A DNA stretch of 64,000 nt from Roseimicrobium sp. ORNL1 (GTDB lineage Bacteria > Verrucomicrobiota > Verrucomicrobiia > Verrucomicrobiales > Verrucomicrobiaceae), in the NCBI RefSeq assembly GCF_011044495.1, contig NZ_CP049143.1, positions 4,898,001 to 4,962,000 of the forward strand, written 5' to 3'. Position 1 is the first letter of the stretch, and every line of letters starts with the position of its first letter. Positions 17,386 through 24,983 of this stretch are shown one piece after another. The notes beneath the pieces are model-generated. The model saw only the letters and a program-made list of their open reading frames with translations, searched no databases and was not told the DNA's origin. The position numbers and the translations under genes are program-made.

Positions 17386-18474
17386 ATGTTCGGCAAACTC
17401 TTTGCAAAGTCACGGGGGTCAAAACTCGGTGACGCAGTCCAAAAGCTTGATGACCGCCTGCGCTCCACGCGCGGCGAGATCGAGTCCGTGAAGGAAAAGG
17501 TGCAATCCATCAAAGCCAAGCTGGGAACCGCAAGCGACAAGAGCTCCCAAATCCTCCAGCAAAACGAGGAACTGCGCGCCGAGAACAGGCTTCTCGCGCG
17601 CGAGATGGAATCCCTGAAAATGCTGTGCGGCAGGATGGCGGTCGACAGATTCGCCGGGAAGCCACCCGGCACGCCATTCAGGGCTGTGGAATTCAAGGTG
17701 TTCTCCCAGTGGGGAGAGGATGGCATCTTGCAACATTTGATTCATCACCTGCCCATCACCCGGACGGAGTTTGTAGAGTTCGGCGTGGAGGACTACCGCG
17801 AGGCGAGCACCCGATTCTTGCTGATGAATGACAACTGGCGCGGCCTGGTGATGGATGGCTCCGAGGCGCATATCCAGTCGATTCAGGGAGCCTACAACCA
17901 CTGGTGCCACGACCTCACCGCCCGCTGTGCCTTCATCTCTCCCGAGAACATCAATCAGCTCCTTGAGGACGCAGGATTCACCGGGGACATCGGCATCTAC
18001 AGCGTGGATGTCGATGGGATGGACTACTGGATATGGAAGGCAACCACCGCAGTTTCTCCCATCATCGTCATCAGTGAATTCAACGGCGTATTCGGCAGTG
18101 ACATCGCGGTCACCGTGCCGCCGGACGCAGGCTTCATGCGCTCGAAGGCGCACTATTCGAACCTGTTTTATGGAGCATCCCTTTCCGCCCTTGAGCATCT
18201 GGGCCGCGAGAAAGGCTATTCTCTCGTAGGAATCAACTCGGCAGGAAATAACGCATTTTTCATACGCCAGGATATGCTGGGAGCCTTCCCGGCACGCACG
18301 GCGAAGGAGGTCTTCGTGGAGGCCCGCTATCGTGAGGGTCGCGACCCTGAAGGGCGGCTGACCCTGGCTTCGCCCAAGGAAAGACGCGAAACCGTCAAGG
18401 ACCTCGTCGTCTACAATGTGCGGACTGGTGCCACACAACCCCTGTCAAAGGCCTGGGCGGAAGCGGCTTCTTGA
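17386..18474 (+). CDS. FkbM-like methyltransferase with N-terminal coiled coil
   Basis: A 362-residue protein. Residues 1-10 (MFGKLFAKSR) form a short basic amphipathic stretch, followed by a coiled coil from 15 to about 80. The catalytic part begins FSQWGEDGIL near 106-114 and has EFVEFGVEDYREAS (SAM motif region), VMDGSE and SVDVDGMDYWIW. This fits the FkbM-like branch of SAM methyltransferases found in glycan and capsule clusters. O-methylation of a sugar is inferred. The membrane-like motif plus coiled coil at the N-terminus mirrors the C-terminal tails of the neighbouring glycosyltransferases. Confidence 0.72.
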   Translation: MFGKLFAKSRGSKLGDAVQKLDDRLRSTRGEIESVKEKVQSIKAKLGTASDKSSQILQQNEELRAENRLLAREMESLKMLCGRMAVDRFAGKPPGTPFRAVEFKVFSQWGEDGILQHLIHHLPITRTEFVEFGVEDYREASTRFLLMNDNWRGLVMDGSEAHIQSIQGAYNHWCHDLTARCAFISPENINQLLEDAGFTGDIGIYSVDVDGMDYWIWKATTAVSPIIVISEFNGVFGSDIAVTVPPDAGFMRSKAHYSNLFYGASLSALEHLGREKGYSLVGINSAGNNAFFIRQDMLGAFPARTAKEVFVEARYREGRDPEGRLTLASPKERRETVKDLVVYNVRTGATQPLSKAWAEAAS

Positions 18475-18694
18475 ATTCGTGCACCCTGAGCTCCCAGTCC
18501 TACTGCCCGGTAATTCCCGGGACGAGTGCGCGTTTCATCAGGCGCGATATTGACACAAGGGGTCTGAGCAGCAACCCTCAGCAAAGTCCAATTCCGCCTC
18601 TCGTCCATCTGCGTACGCACACCTTGGGTTGCGCCCACAAGGGAAGATGAAGGGTTTTGCGCTGCTCACGTTTTTCCCCTCTCCGTCACCATCC

Positions 18695-19468
18695 ATGCTC
18701 CGTCGTTTTCTGGCTCCAAAAATCTCCCTGCTGCACGCCACCCGCGGCAGACCGGAGCAGGCGCTGGAGGCACGGGAGAAATGGATTCGTGCAGCGGCGA
18801 AGCCCCGGCGGATTGAGCACATCTTCGCGGCAGACTGCGATGACGAGGCCACGCAGAAGGCCATCAAGAGCCTGCCACATCGTGTGGTGCCGGAGAAGGG
18901 CGGTGGTTGCGTCGCGGCCTGGAACCTGGCAGCGCAGGCGAGCACGGGAGACGTGCTGGTGCAGCTCTCCGACGACTGGACGCCTGTCCCCGGATGGGAT
19001 GAAGAATTTGTGCGCCGGCTGCGGGATGTCCGCCAGCCGGGCATCCTCCGCCCCAGCGATGGACACCGGCGGGATGACCTGCTCTGCATGGCCATCCTCA
19101 CGCGCCCCCGCCTGAAGCAGCAGCAAGGAGAGTTCCTTCACAGCGGGTACCTCGGCATCTACTCGGATGATGAGTTCAGCTTCCGTGCGTATCAAGACGG
19201 CGTGGTTATTGATGCCCGGGACCTCGTGCTCACCCACGACCATCCGAACTACAACGCGGCGGTGGAAATGGATGAAACCTACCTCGCGCAAAACAGCACC
19301 GAGCGCGACAAGACCGGTCGCAAAATCTTCCTGAAGCGCAATCCCCGCGCCAAGGGGCACTGGCTGCACGAGGGGCGCTGGGAGCGTTTCTTCGTTCCCC
19401 TGCCTCCCGGTGAATCCTGGCAGACCAAGCCACCGAAGCCTGCGCCCTCCGTCACTTCTGATTCATGA
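18695..19468 (+). CDS. Glycosyltransferase family 2-like protein
   Basis: A 257-residue GT-A-like protein: ISLLHATRGRPEQA, FAADCDDEATQ, an invariant-looking WNLAAQASTGDVLVQLSDD and then WTPVPGWDEEF, where DD would bind nucleotide. The frame opens at a TTG at 18629 and has ATGs at 18647 and 18695; the latter starts closest to the fold. About 220 bp before it contain no recognised feature. No coiled-coil tail is present, but a Pro/Lys-rich end is. Its stop overlaps the next gene's ATG by four bases. Confidence 0.8.
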   Translation: MLRRFLAPKISLLHATRGRPEQALEAREKWIRAAAKPRRIEHIFAADCDDEATQKAIKSLPHRVVPEKGGGCVAAWNLAAQASTGDVLVQLSDDWTPVPGWDEEFVRRLRDVRQPGILRPSDGHRRDDLLCMAILTRPRLKQQQGEFLHSGYLGIYSDDEFSFRAYQDGVVIDARDLVLTHDHPNYNAAVEMDETYLAQNSTERDKTGRKIFLKRNPRAKGHWLHEGRWERFFVPLPPGESWQTKPPKPAPSVTSDS

Positions 19469-20391
19469 GCCGCGTCGTCATCATCACCCGCACGATTGAC
19501 CGTCCGGTGCTGCTGGAGCGCACGCTGCAGAGCATTCTCGCCCAGACCTACACCGACTGGCACTGGGTGGTGGTGGATGGTGGAAACACGGATGCCGTGC
19601 CACGTCTCGCGCAAGCTTACGGCGAGCGCTTGCAGGGACGCATCACCCACTTGCGCTTCGTCAATCCGACGCCCGGCATGCGTGGCATTCCGCTCAATGC
19701 GGGCATCAAGGAATCGCAGAGTGAATTCATCACGCTGTTGGATGATGATGATACGTGGGACCCTTCTTATCTGCAGACCATGGTCCGGGCCATGGACACC
19801 CGCCCGCATCCGAATGTGCGGGGCGCGGTCTGCCGCACCTTGTGCGTCCATGAGTCCAGCGTGGAGCATGGCCTGAAGCCCCAGCGCAGCTACGAGCTCA
19901 ACCCCAAGCTCGCGAATATCACCCTGCCAGTGGTGGCGGTGGTGAACTGCTTCTGCACCCACGCCTTCCTCTATGATCGTTCGGCACTGGAAACGGTGGG
20001 AATGTATCCGGAGGATTATCCGGTACTGGAGGACTGGCATTTCAATCTGCGCTTCCTGCTGCATCACGAGATCGTGGTCGTCCCACAGACGCTCACGCAC
20101 TACCACTTCCGCCCTCCGGAGGTGGATGGCGTGCAAGCCAATTCACAGACCGCGGAGCGCGACGATCACAAGTTCCATGAAGCACGATTGATCAACGAAG
20201 CGTTGCGCGAGGATCTCCGTACCGGGAAGATGGGACTGGGCCACATCCTGTCCCAGGCGGCCCTCACGAGACAACTCACGGCCACCTTGCACAGTCACGA
20301 GAGCAGGATGAAATCCATCGGCGACAAGACCGGCAAGATCGACACGCGCACCAAGGAACTGAAGGATAAGCTTCTCGATAAACGAGGCTAA
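19465..20391 (+). CDS. Family 2 glycosyltransferase with short helical tail
   Basis: A 308-residue GT2: VVIITRTIDRPVLLERTL, VVDGGNTD, and the acidic LLDDDDTWDPSYL with the DxD-type residues. It overlaps the preceding gene by four bases (ATGA), so the two transferases are coupled. The last 40 residues (SRMKSIGDKTGKIDTRTKEL) are a charged helix without the aromatic tip seen in other transferases here. Substrates unknown. Confidence 0.87.
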   Translation: MSRVVIITRTIDRPVLLERTLQSILAQTYTDWHWVVVDGGNTDAVPRLAQAYGERLQGRITHLRFVNPTPGMRGIPLNAGIKESQSEFITLLDDDDTWDPSYLQTMVRAMDTRPHPNVRGAVCRTLCVHESSVEHGLKPQRSYELNPKLANITLPVVAVVNCFCTHAFLYDRSALETVGMYPEDYPVLEDWHFNLRFLLHHEIVVVPQTLTHYHFRPPEVDGVQANSQTAERDDHKFHEARLINEALREDLRTGKMGLGHILSQAALTRQLTATLHSHESRMKSIGDKTGKIDTRTKELKDKLLDKRG

Positions 20392-20396
20392 GATAG

Positions 20397-21470
20397 ATGC
20401 CCCCATCCCATCCTCCCACCCACGGCCACCTGATTCGCGTTTCGCAGGTGTTCCAGGACCAGGTCACAAGCGTCTTCAGCCGGTTGGGCATCTCCCAGAC
20501 ATCTGCCCTCGGGCAGGAGTATCACTGGGCCAAGGACTTCACAGGCGATTCGCTTTACGACAAAGCGGCCTCCATCTTCGTGCGCTGGCACATTCCGGTG
20601 CATCACGCCTGGCCATGCAATCCGCAGAAGATGGACGGCTTCATCGAGAAGGCCGCGCAGGCCATCCTGAAGAAATTTGGCGGCATCGACTTCCAAACCA
20701 TCCTCATGGGGCAGCTAAGTGCAGGCAGCTCATCCGGGTACTACAAGCAGCTCGCCTCCAATCTCCGCGGGCGTGTGCTCCAGCTATTCCCTGAAGTGGC
20801 CTCACGCGGTCTCGATGCCGAGTCACAAGACCCGGAGAAGACCACGCTCTTCTGCCTCGTTGGCAAGGAAGGCCTCTATTGCGGCCTGCAAAGTCCCCGT
20901 GCCGCCAATGGCTTTTATCCAGGTGGGACCAAGTTCATTGCGCAGGGCGATGAGAACACCATCAGCCGTGCAGGAGCGAAGATCGCTGAGGCCCTGCACT
21001 ACCTGCGCCTGCATCGCGCCGTGCCGGCAGCAGGCAGCCACTGGCTGGAACTCGGCGCGAGTCCGGGCGGCATGACTTCCGAACTGCTGAACCGGGACTA
21101 CCGTGTCACCGCGGTGGACCGTGCACCCCTGGATTCCAGGTTGCGGCATGAGCGGCAATTGCTCTTCGTGCAGTGTGACGTTGCGGAATTTCAACCTCCT
21201 GAGGTCACGCGATACGACGCGCTGCTTTGCGATCTGAATGGTGAAGCAAAAGACTCCATGCAGCAGGTCATCCGCCTCGCTCCTTCCCTCAAGCAAGGTG
21301 GCCTGATTGTATTCACCCTGAAGATGCCGGGCATTGCCACGGTGCATGGGGTTCTGACGCTGCTGGATGACGTGTGCAAGGATGCCTCACAAGCAGGCCT
21401 GCGCGTCCTGGCGCAGACCCACCTGTCCTACAACCGGCACGAGTTCACACTCTTCTTTGAGAGGGAGTAG
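20397..21470 (+). CDS. RlmM/FtsJ-like 2'-O-ribose RNA methyltransferase
   Basis: A 357-residue protein whose C-terminal half is an FtsJ/RrmJ-fold methyltransferase: SRAGAKIAEAL (K195), SAM motif LELGASPGGMTSELL, LLCDLNG (D279), FTLKMPG (K309) and RHEFTLF (E349), giving the K-D-K-E tetrad of 2'-O-ribose methyltransferases. The N-terminal half resembles the THUMP-containing region of RlmM, which methylates C2498 of 23S rRNA in E. coli. It follows the glycosyltransferase by 5 bp with a GAGG just before the ATG, so it is probably read from the glycan-locus transcript despite a likely rRNA target. Confidence 0.88.
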   Translation: MPPSHPPTHGHLIRVSQVFQDQVTSVFSRLGISQTSALGQEYHWAKDFTGDSLYDKAASIFVRWHIPVHHAWPCNPQKMDGFIEKAAQAILKKFGGIDFQTILMGQLSAGSSSGYYKQLASNLRGRVLQLFPEVASRGLDAESQDPEKTTLFCLVGKEGLYCGLQSPRAANGFYPGGTKFIAQGDENTISRAGAKIAEALHYLRLHRAVPAAGSHWLELGASPGGMTSELLNRDYRVTAVDRAPLDSRLRHERQLLFVQCDVAEFQPPEVTRYDALLCDLNGEAKDSMQQVIRLAPSLKQGGLIVFTLKMPGIATVHGVLTLLDDVCKDASQAGLRVLAQTHLSYNRHEFTLFFERE

Positions 21471-21500
21471 TGGCGGACACCGCAGAGTCGGGATGACTGC

Positions 21501-21666
21501 CGTCAAGGAGTGGGGCCATTCCTGGCCCCATTGATGGGTGGCAGCGATGGGAACGTGGTTATCGCGCTTTGTCTCGTTCGACACGTTGTAGATAGCCTTG
21601 AAGTAGCCACAATGCCGTAGACCTCGCAGCGCAAAATGGGGGCAGGAATGCCCCCACTCCTTGACC
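21501..21666. repeat. Family-J paired inverted repeat between convergent genes
   Basis: The left arm at 21501-21532 and right arm at 21633-21666 are near-perfect reverse complements; both contain TCAAGGAGTGGG. Each arm is itself a small hairpin (TGGGG..CCCCA on the left, GGGGGC..GCCCCC on the right). The element fills the gap between the RNA methyltransferase (plus strand) and the isomerase (minus strand), where it could also stop transcription from both sides, although neither side has a long U tract. Confidence 0.85.
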
Positions 21667-21695
21667 GATAGCCACACGTTGTCGTGGAGGTTCGC

Positions 21696-22673
21696 CTACA
21701 CCCCCAGCGCCTGCTGCATCTGTTTCCGCACTTCGGTGAGGCGTGCCACGTCGCCGCCTTTCACTTCGGCGGTGGCCCAGCCGGTGAAGCCGATTTCGGC
21801 GAGGGCATCACGCACTTCGTTCCAAGGGAGATCATCATCGGGGCTGGTGATGTCCACAAACTTGCCCTGCTTGCGACTGAAGCCCTTGATGTCCAGCTTC
21901 ACGGCACGGAAGCCGAAGGCTTTCACCCAGGCGGCAGGCTGGCCGTACTTCCAGTGATTGCCGATGTCGTAGTACATGCCCACCCAAGGACTGTTAAAAC
22001 TATCGACAAACTTCACAAAGCGGTCGGCGGTCTGCTCCGGGCCTGCATCGTGATCGTACATCATCTGGTTCCACACGTTCTCGAAAAGAATCCTCTGCCC
22101 GAGTGATGCGGCGAGCGGGATGGACTTTTTGATTTCCTGACGGCAGCGCTCTTCAATCTCCTCCGCAGGACCATCACTCCCCTTCCCCACCACGATGAGA
22201 ATGCCGCTCCCACCAGCGGCGTGCGAGACGCGCAGGCAGTGGTCCATGTTCGCACGCGCCTGTTCCCTCACCTTCGCATCTGGGTCGGTGAGACGCACCT
22301 TCCAGTGGTCGTGGTTGATCGCGTTGTGTGCGAAGACGCCGGACTCCTTCACAGCATCGCGTGCTTCATCGGTGGTGAAGCGTCCTGCTTCGTCGAAGTC
22401 CACGCCATCGAATCCTGCTTCCCCGGCCATCTTCAAGCGCTCTACCAGGGTGAGGTCGCGATCACCGGCCTTCTTCGCAATCATGCCCAGCTTGCAGGAA
22501 AGCAGAACACGACGACCGCTGGGCGCCGGCAGGATGGTCTTGCCAGTCGATGCCACGGCAGCAGCATCAGCAGCCTGTGTCAGGGAGGGAGCCTGCGCCA
22601 GCGATGCAGCCACGGCGCCAGCACTGCCCAGGGAGAAGAAATGACGGCGGGAAAGCGGTGAGGAGGGATTCAT
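21696..22673 (-). CDS. Tat-exported sugar phosphate isomerase/epimerase-like TIM-barrel protein
   Basis: A 325-residue protein with a twin-arginine signal (LSRRHFFSLGSAGAVAASL) and an Ala-rich cleavage region, followed by an AP-endonuclease-2/xylose-isomerase-like TIM barrel (GFDGVDFDEAGRF, ILFENVWNQ, VGMYYDIGNHW, KLDIKGF, ATAEVKGGD) with spaced Glu/Asp/His residues expected to bind a metal. The start chosen (22673) puts the twin Arg near residue 9-10; ATGs 12 and 33 bases upstream are less likely. Such exported isomerase-like proteins are common in Verrucomicrobiota and Planctomycetota; the substrate is unknown. Confidence 0.88.
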   Translation of the reverse strand: MNPSSPLSRRHFFSLGSAGAVAASLAQAPSLTQAADAAAVASTGKTILPAPSGRRVLLSCKLGMIAKKAGDRDLTLVERLKMAGEAGFDGVDFDEAGRFTTDEARDAVKESGVFAHNAINHDHWKVRLTDPDAKVREQARANMDHCLRVSHAAGGSGILIVVGKGSDGPAEEIEERCRQEIKKSIPLAASLGQRILFENVWNQMMYDHDAGPEQTADRFVKFVDSFNSPWVGMYYDIGNHWKYGQPAAWVKAFGFRAVKLDIKGFSRKQGKFVDITSPDDDLPWNEVRDALAEIGFTGWATAEVKGGDVARLTEVRKQMQQALGV

Positions 22674-22757
22674 GGAGGGAGGCATACGCAGTCCTGCGCC
22701 GTGCACTTTCCCCAGGTCACAATGTCACCATTGGCAGGCAGATTCCGATTGGATGCT

Positions 22758-23054
22758 TCACTGCCCGAGCATGAAACACCATTCCTGGTAGTCGCTCAGC
22801 ATCCATCCCGCCGAGGTCTGTTCCATCAACCAGTGATAGGGAACGCAATAGGCATCAAGCCAGGGCGGCCAGGGGCGGGTGCTCATCCACTCATGGCCTC
22901 CCTTGATTACCGTAGTGCCGGGAGGACCAGACAACTGCGGCCGGATGACCACGCATTTTACCCATGGAAGGGTCAGGAGATAGAGCACGGGTATGGCTAT
23001 CACGAGCAGCGTCCATGTCGCCGCATGAGACTTGCTGAGAAGCTTTGTGCTCAT
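22758..23054 (-). CDS. Small single-pass membrane protein, unknown function
   Basis: A 98-residue open frame with one clear hydrophobic helix near the N-terminus (WTLLVIAIPVLYLLTLPW) and a Trp/Pro-rich remainder (STRPWPPWLDAYCVPYHWLM). A longer version starts six codons upstream at 23072. No family is recognised. It lies upstream of the isomerase gene with about 85 bp between them and could be in the same transcript. Confidence 0.5.
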   Translation of the reverse strand: MSTKLLSKSHAATWTLLVIAIPVLYLLTLPWVKCVVIRPQLSGPPGTTVIKGGHEWMSTRPWPPWLDAYCVPYHWLMEQTSAGWMLSDYQEWCFMLGQ

Positions 23055-23160
23055 GGGGGTGAATATATTCACAGGGACCTATTTGTCAGCAGTGGGGTGT
23101 TCCATACGACGGCGTGAAGATTAGCATTCTATGAGGATGAGGTTAGTCACCTGCATGGGA

Positions 23161-23197
23161 TTCAACACAGAGACGCAGAGGAACTTCGGAGACTGAG
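23161..23197. repeat. Family-G ACACAGAG-type dispersed repeat, short version
   Basis: TTCAACACAGAGACGCAGAG followed by GAACTTCGGAGACTGAG. The same sequence occurs at 33118-33170 with two extra 8-base units of the ACACAGAG type, so copies differ by unit number. Confidence 0.75.
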
Positions 23198-23228
23198 AAT
23201 GAAACCGGAGCTGAGGTGAAGTGGGCTA

Positions 23229-23571
23229 CCCGTAGATGCTCATGCACGTCTCGTGATCGAATAAGCCCTCACCACATGAAGAGGCTCCCCAAGGCTCCAC
23301 CTGGCGCGCAGCGCCTTGGAGTGCGGTGCGGAGCACCGCTTTGAGCGAAGCGGCCTGGCATTCACATCCGCGCAACTTCAAAAAAGACACACACCGTGTG
23401 AGGCACCGTATGCTTTCTACCCGCCGGGAGTACTGCACAACGAGGTCGCCCCGTTCAAAGCGGTGCTTCGCACACGCACTCCAAGGCGCTGCGCGCAAGG
23501 TGGCTCACCAAAGATGCCTTCCGCACCACCACACTTGTTCATCTCACGAGACGCGCATGAACATCTGCGGG
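23229..23571. repeat. Family-B long palindromic element, copy 1
   Basis: An imperfect palindrome of about 343 bp in the 610-bp gap upstream of plsC. Left arm 23229-23356 pairs with right arm 23442-23571. The outer parts match through GTTCATGCGCGTCTCGTGA versus its complement, and the inner parts through GCGCAGCGCCTTGGAGTGCG and CACCGCTTTGA. Its inner sequence recurs at 51191-51425. The remaining sequence to 23683 holds a family-K repeat (23567-23601) and GCTTCGCTGCTTTGCGTTT, also found near 33445-33470. No gene is seen here. Confidence 0.82.
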
Positions 23572-23601
23572 ATTTCGGCGAGTCCCACTCCTTGATCACA
23601 G
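23567..23601. repeat. Family-K dispersed repeat, copy 1
   Basis: Reads GCGGGATTTCGGCGAGTCCC then ACTCCTTGATC. Near-identical copies lie at 39598-39632 (direct) and 39727-39752 (inverted). The core GACTTCGGCGAGTC is self-complementary at its ends. Confidence 0.7.
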
Positions 23602-23683
23602 CGCTTCACACACGAACTCGCCGGTTCCAGCTCTTTTGCTGCTTCGCTGCTTTGCGTTTACCTCAACAGCACGCACTGCCTGC

Positions 23684-24301
23684 TCACGCCTGCAACTCCG
23701 CCACCTGCGCCATCAAGTCCTGGCTGATGCGCCGGTACAAGTCCTTGCCGGTATATTCGCTGTAGTTCGCGGGGTCATAGTGCCACAGCTTGCCAATGAC
23801 GAGAGTGATGTCTGATGGCTGAGGCAACGCGCCACCACGTGGCAGGGCTTTGCGCGCGCCAAAGATGCGCACGGGCAGCACGGGCACGCCAGCCTTGGCC
23901 ACCACGAGTCCCACACCAGGCTCGCCGGGGAGCATGTCACCATCGAGCGTGCGGGAGCCCTCCGGGAAGACCAGTATCTTGTCTCCTGCCTTAAGCTGGC
24001 GGATGACGATCTTCAGGCTGGTCATGTCCGGGCGGTCCTGGTCCACGGGAATGGAATTCAGCAGGCGGTAGAGCGAGCCCAGTACCGGGGCACTGAACAG
24101 GGACTTCCGGGCGAGGTAATGAAGCTCCTGGTCAAATGCAATACCCACCACCGGAGGGTCAAGGAAGCTCTCATGATTGCTCACAATGAGCACGCCGGCC
24201 TGACCCTTGAGCTGGTCCGTATCACCGACCACCCGATAGTTGTAAAAGCCGCGCAGGATAAGCTTGGCCAGAGTGTAGAAAAACCGATACGTGAAGTTCA
24301 T
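23684..24301 (-). CDS. plsC: 1-acyl-sn-glycerol-3-phosphate acyltransferase
   Basis: A 205-residue membrane-associated acyltransferase making phosphatidic acid from lysophosphatidic acid. The catalytic HX4D motif is NHESFLD (H43, D48); the substrate-binding FPEGSRT follows. An N-terminal hydrophobic/aromatic stretch anchors it. It sits 22 bp downstream of cmk in a tyrA-aroA-cmk-plsC series, an order also seen in other phyla. Confidence 0.93.
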   Translation of the reverse strand: MNFTYRFFYTLAKLILRGFYNYRVVGDTDQLKGQAGVLIVSNHESFLDPPVVGIAFDQELHYLARKSLFSAPVLGSLYRLLNSIPVDQDRPDMTSLKIVIRQLKAGDKILVFPEGSRTLDGDMLPGEPGVGLVVAKAGVPVLPVRIFGARKALPRGGALPQPSDITLVIGKLWHYDPANYSEYTGKDLYRRISQDLMAQVAELQA

Positions 24302-24323
24302 GGCGCTGCAGTGAATTCAGGGT

Positions 24324-24983
24324 TCAAGCAGCAGCAGTCACGCCACGCTCACGGAGCAGTTCCAGGATTCGCGCCACCACCTGCTCCAGCGTCATCTCCG
24401 AGCTGTCCACCACCACGGCATCCGCCGCTGCCGTGAGCGGCGCGGTCTTGCGGGTGGAGTCGATGCGGTCGCGCTCGCGCACGCTGTCAGCGTGGCCTTG
24501 AAGTCCGCGGCGCTTGGCGCGCACTTCCTCGCTCGCATCGATGTAGAACTTCACGAGCGCGTCCGGGAAAACCACGGTACCGATGTCGCGACCTTCCATC
24601 ACGGAGCGGTGCGTATGGCCAACATCACGCTGCATGGCCACGAGGATCTCACGCACCTGCGGAATCTTTGCCACGTAGGACACGCCGCGATTCACCGACT
24701 CGGAATTGAGCTGGGACTCCACGTCCGCGCCATTCACGCGGATGACACTGCGGCCACCTTCCACGGTGCACTGGAAATCCGTGCCCTGCACCACGGCGAG
24801 CACGGCGGCTTCATCCTCGGGATTGGTGCCGGACTCCACCACGGCCCACGTGGCGGCACGGTACATGTTTCCCGTGTTCACATAGATCCAGCCGAGCTTC
24901 GCGGCGACTTCACGCGCCACGCTGCTCTTGCCGGAGGCGGCGGGGCCGTCCATGGCAATGACCTGGGGAGCGCGGCTGCTCAT
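24324..24983 (-). CDS. cmk: (d)CMP kinase
   Basis: A 219-residue cytidylate kinase phosphorylating CMP and dCMP with ATP. The P-loop GPAASGKSS is at 13-21, and the family motifs MEGRDIGTVVFPDA and the LID-like ERDRIDSTR are present. The start overlaps the aroA stop by four bases (ATGA), so translation is coupled. Confidence 0.95.
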   Translation of the reverse strand: MSSRAPQVIAMDGPAASGKSSVAREVAAKLGWIYVNTGNMYRAATWAVVESGTNPEDEAAVLAVVQGTDFQCTVEGGRSVIRVNGADVESQLNSESVNRGVSYVAKIPQVREILVAMQRDVGHTHRSVMEGRDIGTVVFPDALVKFYIDASEEVRAKRRGLQGHADSVRERDRIDSTRKTAPLTAAADAVVVDSSEMTLEQVVARILELLRERGVTAAA

